Shown here piece by piece: positions 60,145 through 64,000 of a stretch of 64,000 bases of DNA. The notes under the pieces are model-generated. The model did not search any database. It was given only the letters and a program-made list of their open reading frames with translations, and was not told the origin of the DNA. Location: the NCBI RefSeq assembly GCF_031143425.1, contig NW_027150008.1, positions 94,265 through 158,264 on the forward strand, read 5' to 3'. Source of the stretch: Pleurodeles waltl. Its lineage: Eukaryota; Chordata; Amphibia; Caudata; Salamandridae. Position 1 is the first letter of the stretch, and each line of letters starts with the position of its first letter. The position numbers and the translations under genes were made by a program.

Positions 60145-61079
60145 GGGCCCATATTTATACTTTTTGACGCTAAACTGCGCTAACGCAGTTTAGCGTCAAA
60201 AAGTTTTGCGCCGTCTAACGCCATTCTGAAGCGCCATGCGGGCGCCGTATTTATGGAATGGCGTTAGACGGCGCAATCAGACCGGCGCTGCCTGGTTTGC
60301 GTGGGAAAAAACCACGTAGACCAGACAGCGCCGGCGTAGGGGGAAAATGGCGCATGGGCGTCTTAAAATGGGGCAAGTCAGGTTACGTCGAAAAAATCGT
60401 CTTAACCCGACTTGCGCCATTTTTTAACGACGCCCATCCCCCATCAACATGACTCCTATCATTGTAAAGATAGGAGTCATGCCCCCTTGCCCAATGGCCA
60501 TGCCCAGGGGACTTCTGTCCCCTGGGCATGGTCATTGGGCATAGTGGCATGTAGGGGGGCACAAATAAGGCCCCCCTATGCCACCAAAAAAATATATAAA
60601 AAAAAAAAAATTATACTTACCTGAACTTACCTGAATGTCCCTGGGGTGGGTCCCTCCATCCTTGGGGGTCCTCCTGGGGTGGGCAAGGGTGGCAGGGGGG
60701 GTCCCTGGGGCATGGGAGGGCACCTGTGGGTTCATTTTGAGCCCACAGGCCCCTTAACGCCTGCTCTGAGCAGGCGTTAAAAAGTGGCGCAAATGCGCCG
60801 TTTTTAGCCACGCCAACTCCCGGGCGTCTCTTTTGCCCGGGAGTATAAATACCACGTAAAGTCCTGGGAGTCATTTTTTAGACGGGAACGCCTCCCTTGC
60901 ATATCATTAACGCAAGGAAGGGGTTCACGCTAAAAAATGACGCACATTCCGGGAACTTTGGCGCTATTCGCCTCTAACGCCATAGTATAAATATGGCGTT
61001 AGTTGGCGTTAGTTTTGCGTCGAAATTGCGTCAAAAAAAACGACGCAATTTAGGCGCAAACGGAGTATAAATATGGCCC
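60145..61079. mobile_element. Hairpin-rich TIR element, copy 11 (935 bp)
   Basis: One G is missing from the run at 60707-60710 in the G-rich segment (GGGG instead of GGGGG). It is the only length variant among the 11 copies. Confidence 0.85.
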
Positions 61080-61412
61080 ACAATCTATAGGAAAACGTTT
61101 CCCTGCGCGCCCACTTCACTTACAGCCTGCCTCCAGCTTTCCCTTTTCCCTGCCCAGCAGACTCACCCTGGCCAATCAGCTGAGGCGAGTGCCACCGAAA
61201 TTTGCATATGCCCAGACAGAACCCTGAAAACGGTCCACCATTTTTTCTTTCTCTACTTGAAGCAGGGGCCTTGAACGTTTGGGCTGTTTTGCTCTCCCCT
61301 GTGGTTCTTGCCCTGTTAAGTAGGGCGAAAAACCACCTCTCGGACCCTCGCCCTCGCAATGGCAGGGTCTCTGTTTGTGGCGCCACATGCCCTGCTAGGC
61401 TCAGCTTGTAAC

Positions 61413-61527
61413 ACACTCGGGTTTCTCTTCAAACGAATAAATCTTTCGCCTTTTACTAAAGATTTCCGTGGAGAGGAACGTTTACGAGTTTCATTCAATT
61501 TTTTGAGGCCTTGCCATAGGTGAGGCT
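61413..61527 (+). ncRNA. RNU5: U5 snRNA, copy 37 (A-type front, one A shorter)
   Basis: 115 nt, ATA loop. CTTCAAACG replaces CTTCAAAACG near 61431, which shortens the 5' side of the internal loop by one A. Loop 1 and the Sm site are intact. Octamer 61200-61207, PSE 61347-61366 (C form), 3' box 61535-61552. The spacer switches to TTAGAG (B/C allele). Confidence 0.92.
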
Positions 61528-62822
61528 GTTTATCGTTTGTTGAAGACAAAAGTGCTAGCAGTTGGGGTACACCTGTGGGCTGTCTGCTGTTTCCTTTGCC
61601 AGAGGAAGTTGGTGTTTTGTTCTGAGGCCTGCTGTCTACTCATTTGCATAGGCCAGGTGGCTCATGGGAAAGAATTTCTGCGGAGCGTGAGGCTGCTTTT
61701 CTTGGCTATCTTGAATCATCACGACAGCAGGCATTAGATTGTCTCTGCTCCCAACATCTCTGCTGCCAGCAGGCCAGGGGTCACCCTACTTTTCACAGGT
61801 GGCCACCAACACTCAGGCTGTGCTTTTCATAGGGCTTGCCCGTTATTGGTGCCCGTTGTTGGTGCCCTTGGAGGTATACAGGAGGCTAGTTCTGGGTGCC
61901 TTGGGAGGTGTAAAGATGGCTAGTCCCGGGCTGGCTCCCTCTCAGATTCTTTTGAAAGGGGGTGTCTGGCTTGTGACTCTGGCCTAGCTAGCTAGATCCT
62001 TTTAGATTCAGGCTCAGCTAGAGGATGTGCCTGAAAGCACATGACTTGTTCTGGAGCATGGTGGTGGCCCACTGCATTTGGATGGGATGGTTATTGCAGG
62101 AAAGGGTCAATTATCATGGAGACAAAAGGCCCAGAGAGCGACTCCAACCGAAAGGGATAGTGATACAAGCAGGCCGAGCTGCTTTAGAGTGTGCTGCCTC
62201 TGAGGCCATGGGAAGGTAAGCAGCACTCTTTTGCAGCAGAACTGGGTTCAACATTCTGTCTAATTGCTTTGACACTGCACACAAATGTCTGGCAAAATCT
62301 ACCAGAAGATAACCGTGTCAGGAAAGCATTGCAGGGAGAAAAAAAGCCAGCATTTACCATTGATACCTCAGCTTCTGCTCGGTATTCCCTTATTTTCACC
62401 TGCCTGCTGCTGCGTACCTGGGTGGTGTCTAATGGGAATACTATTAGCGCTGCAAAGCCTTACTGTGGCATCAGTGGCATTCAATACACACAATCTATAG
62501 GAAAACGTTTCCCTGCGCGCCCACTTCACTTACAGCCTGCCTCCAGCTTTCCCTTTTCCCTGCCCAGCAGACTCACCCTGGCCAATCAGCTGAGGCGAGT
62601 GCCACCGAAATTTGCATATGCCCAGACAGAACCCTGAAAACGGTCCACCATTTTTTCTTTCTCTACTTGAAGCAGGGGCCTTGAACGTTTGGGCTGTTTT
62701 GCTCTCCCCTGTGGTTCTTGCCCTGTTAAGTAGGGCGAAAAACCACCTCTCGGACCCTCGCCCTTGCAATGGCAGGGTCTCTGTTTGTGGCGCCACATGC
62801 CCTGCTAGGCTCAGCTTGTAAC

Positions 62823-62938
62823 ACACTCGGGTTTCTCTTCAAAACGAATAAATCTTTCGCCTTTTACTAAAGATTTCCGTGGAGAGGAACGTTTACGAGT
62901 TTCATTCAATTTTTTGAGGCCTTGCCACAGGTGAGGCT
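62823..62938 (+). ncRNA. RNU5: U5 snRNA, copy 38 (type C)
   Basis: Full 116 nt, ACA loop. Octamer 62610-62617, PSE 62757-62776 (T form), 3' box 62946-62963. This C unit directly follows an A-front unit, an order seen nowhere else in the window. Confidence 0.97.
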
Positions 62939-63902
62939 GTTTATCGTTTGTTGAAGACAAAAGTGCTAGCAGTTGGGGTACACCTGTGGGCTGTCTGCTG
63001 TTTCCTTTGCCAGAGGAAGTTGGTGTTTTGTTCTGAGGCCTGCTGTCTACTCATTTGCATAGGCCAGGTGGCTCATGGGAAAGAATTTCTGCGGAGCGTG
63101 AGGCTGCTTTTCTTGGCTGTCTTGAATCATCACGACAGCAGGCATTAGATTGTCTCTGCTCCCAACATCTCTGCTGCCAGCAGGCCAGGGGTCACCCTAC
63201 TTTTCACAGGTGGCCACCAACACTCAGGCTGTGCTTTTCATAGGGCTTGCCCGTTATTGGTGCCCGTTGTTGGTGCCCTTGGAGGTATACAGGAGGCTAG
63301 TTCTGGGTGCCTTGGGGGGTGTAAAGATGGCTAGTCCCGGGCTGGCTCCCTCTCAGATTCTTTTGAAAGGGGGTGTCTGGCTTGTGACTCTGGCCTAGCT
63401 AGCTAGATCCTTTTAGATTCAGGCTCAGCTAGAGGATGTGCCTGAAAGCACATGACTTGTTCTGGAGCATGGTGGTGGCCCACTGCATTTGGATGGGATG
63501 GTTATTGCAGGAAAGGGTCAATTATCATGGAGACAAAAGGCCCAGAGAGCGACTCCAACCGAAAGGGATAGTGATACAAGCAGGCCGAGCTGCTTTAGAG
63601 TGTGCTGCCTCTGAGGCCATGGGAAGGTAAGCAGCACTCTTTTGCAGCAGAACTGGGTTCAACATTCTGTCTAATTGCTTTGACACTGCACACAAATGTC
63701 TGGCAAAATCTACCAGAAGATAACCGTGTCAGGAAAGCATTGCAGGGAGAAAAAAAGCCAGCATTTACCATTGATACCTCAGCTTCTGCTCGGTATTCCC
63801 TTATTTTCACCTGCCTGCTGCTGCGTACCTGGGTGGTGTCTAATGGGAATACTATTAGCGCTGCAAAGCCTTACTGTGGCATCAGTGGCATTCAATACAC
63901 AC

Positions 63903-64000
63903 AATCTATAGGAAAACGTTTCCCTGCGCGCCCACTTCACTTACAGCCTGCCTCCAGCTTTCCCTTTTCCCTGCCCAGCAGACTCACCCTGGCCAATCAG
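63903..64000 (+). repeat. Start of a truncated unit (C or D type)
   Basis: The first 98 bp of a unit with the GCGCG/CTCCAGC alleles and no element insert, ending just after the CCAAT motif. Its octamer and U5 gene lie beyond the window. Confidence 0.85.

Larger units (their letters stand above)
1..64000 (+). repeat. Tandem array of U5 snRNA repeat units
   Basis: The whole window is one head-to-tail array with 38 full U5 genes and a partial unit at each end. Spacing between neighbouring U5 genes is 1411 bp or 1398 bp, or 2336 bp where the 936-bp element is inserted. Three 1-bp deletions change these figures slightly after 57 kb. Unit types were called from linked differences: GTGCG/GCGCG and CTCTAGC/CTCCAGC at the unit start, AAAAAAC/AAAAACC and CCCTCGC/CCCTTGC upstream of U5, ATA/ACA in the U5 3' loop, CTATC/CTGTC, presence or absence of 13 bp, GGGAGG/GGGGGG, GGCTAGT/GGCTATT, TTAAAG/TTAGAG, GTAAGC/GTAAAC, and GATAACC/GAGAACC. 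The array continues beyond both window edges. Confidence 0.98.
60145..64000 (+). repeat. Higher-order block H11 (cut by window end): A-recombinant, C, partial
   Basis: Element copy 11 (935 bp), then cores 61082-62491 (A front with TTAGAG back) and 62492-63902 (C), followed by a 98-bp start of a further unit. The first unit keeps GGGAGG near 61910 but has TTAGAG near 62186, so it switches from A-type to B/C-type sequence between these sites. Confidence 0.88.

Overview
This window contains no convincing protein-coding gene. It is a head-to-tail tandem array of U5 spliceosomal snRNA genes (RNU5). There are 38 complete U5 copies, all on the + strand, in units of about 1.4 kb. Each copy has the invariant U5 loop 1 (GCCTTTTAC), an Sm site (AATTTTTTGAG), a 3' terminal stem-loop, an octamer-type distal element about 213 bp upstream, a PSE-like stretch about 60 bp upstream and a 3'-box-like motif just downstream. 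This is the Pol II snRNA gene layout of vertebrates. Every open frame recurs with the array period, is under 150 codons and often starts at a non-ATG codon, so I treat all of them as non-coding. Nothing prokaryotic is present.

Layout. Position 1 lies inside the tail of one unit and position 64000 lies inside the promoter region of another. The basic unit is 1411 bp, or 1398 bp when one copy of a 13-bp direct duplication is missing. About a dozen diagnostic single-base differences sort the units into types A to F. Every third to fifth unit (type A) is preceded by the same insert of 936 bp. These inserts cut the array into higher-order blocks: H1 ABCD, H2 AED, H3 ABD, H4 ABD, H5 ABCDD, H6 AEFD, H7 AEFD, H8 ABCD, H9 AED, H10 AED and H11 AC (cut by the window end). 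The repeated block formulas and mosaic units point to unequal crossing-over and gene conversion.

The insert is a non-autonomous DNA-transposon-like element. It has short terminal inverted repeats (GGGCCCATATTTATACT at the left, the imperfect complement at the right) and a 2-3 bp target duplication (AC or CAC). Its body is almost entirely a run of about 14 consecutive hairpins, some with perfect arms of 20-21 bp. It also has an A-rich tract, a G-quadruplex-capable stretch and, on the minus strand, two consensus 5' splice sites in tandem. The inner one matches the first 11 nt of U1 snRNA on the + strand. It has no transposase.

Organism. A dense U5 array with kilobase spacers and an octamer/PSE/3' box layout suggests a vertebrate. 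From memory, the hairpin-rich TATTTATACT...AACGC...GCGTTA element resembles the abundant Harbinger-like repeats of newts such as Pleurodeles waltl. A salamander is therefore my best guess, but that is an inference. The likely role of the locus is bulk production of U5 snRNA, the U5 snRNP component that aligns exons during splicing.
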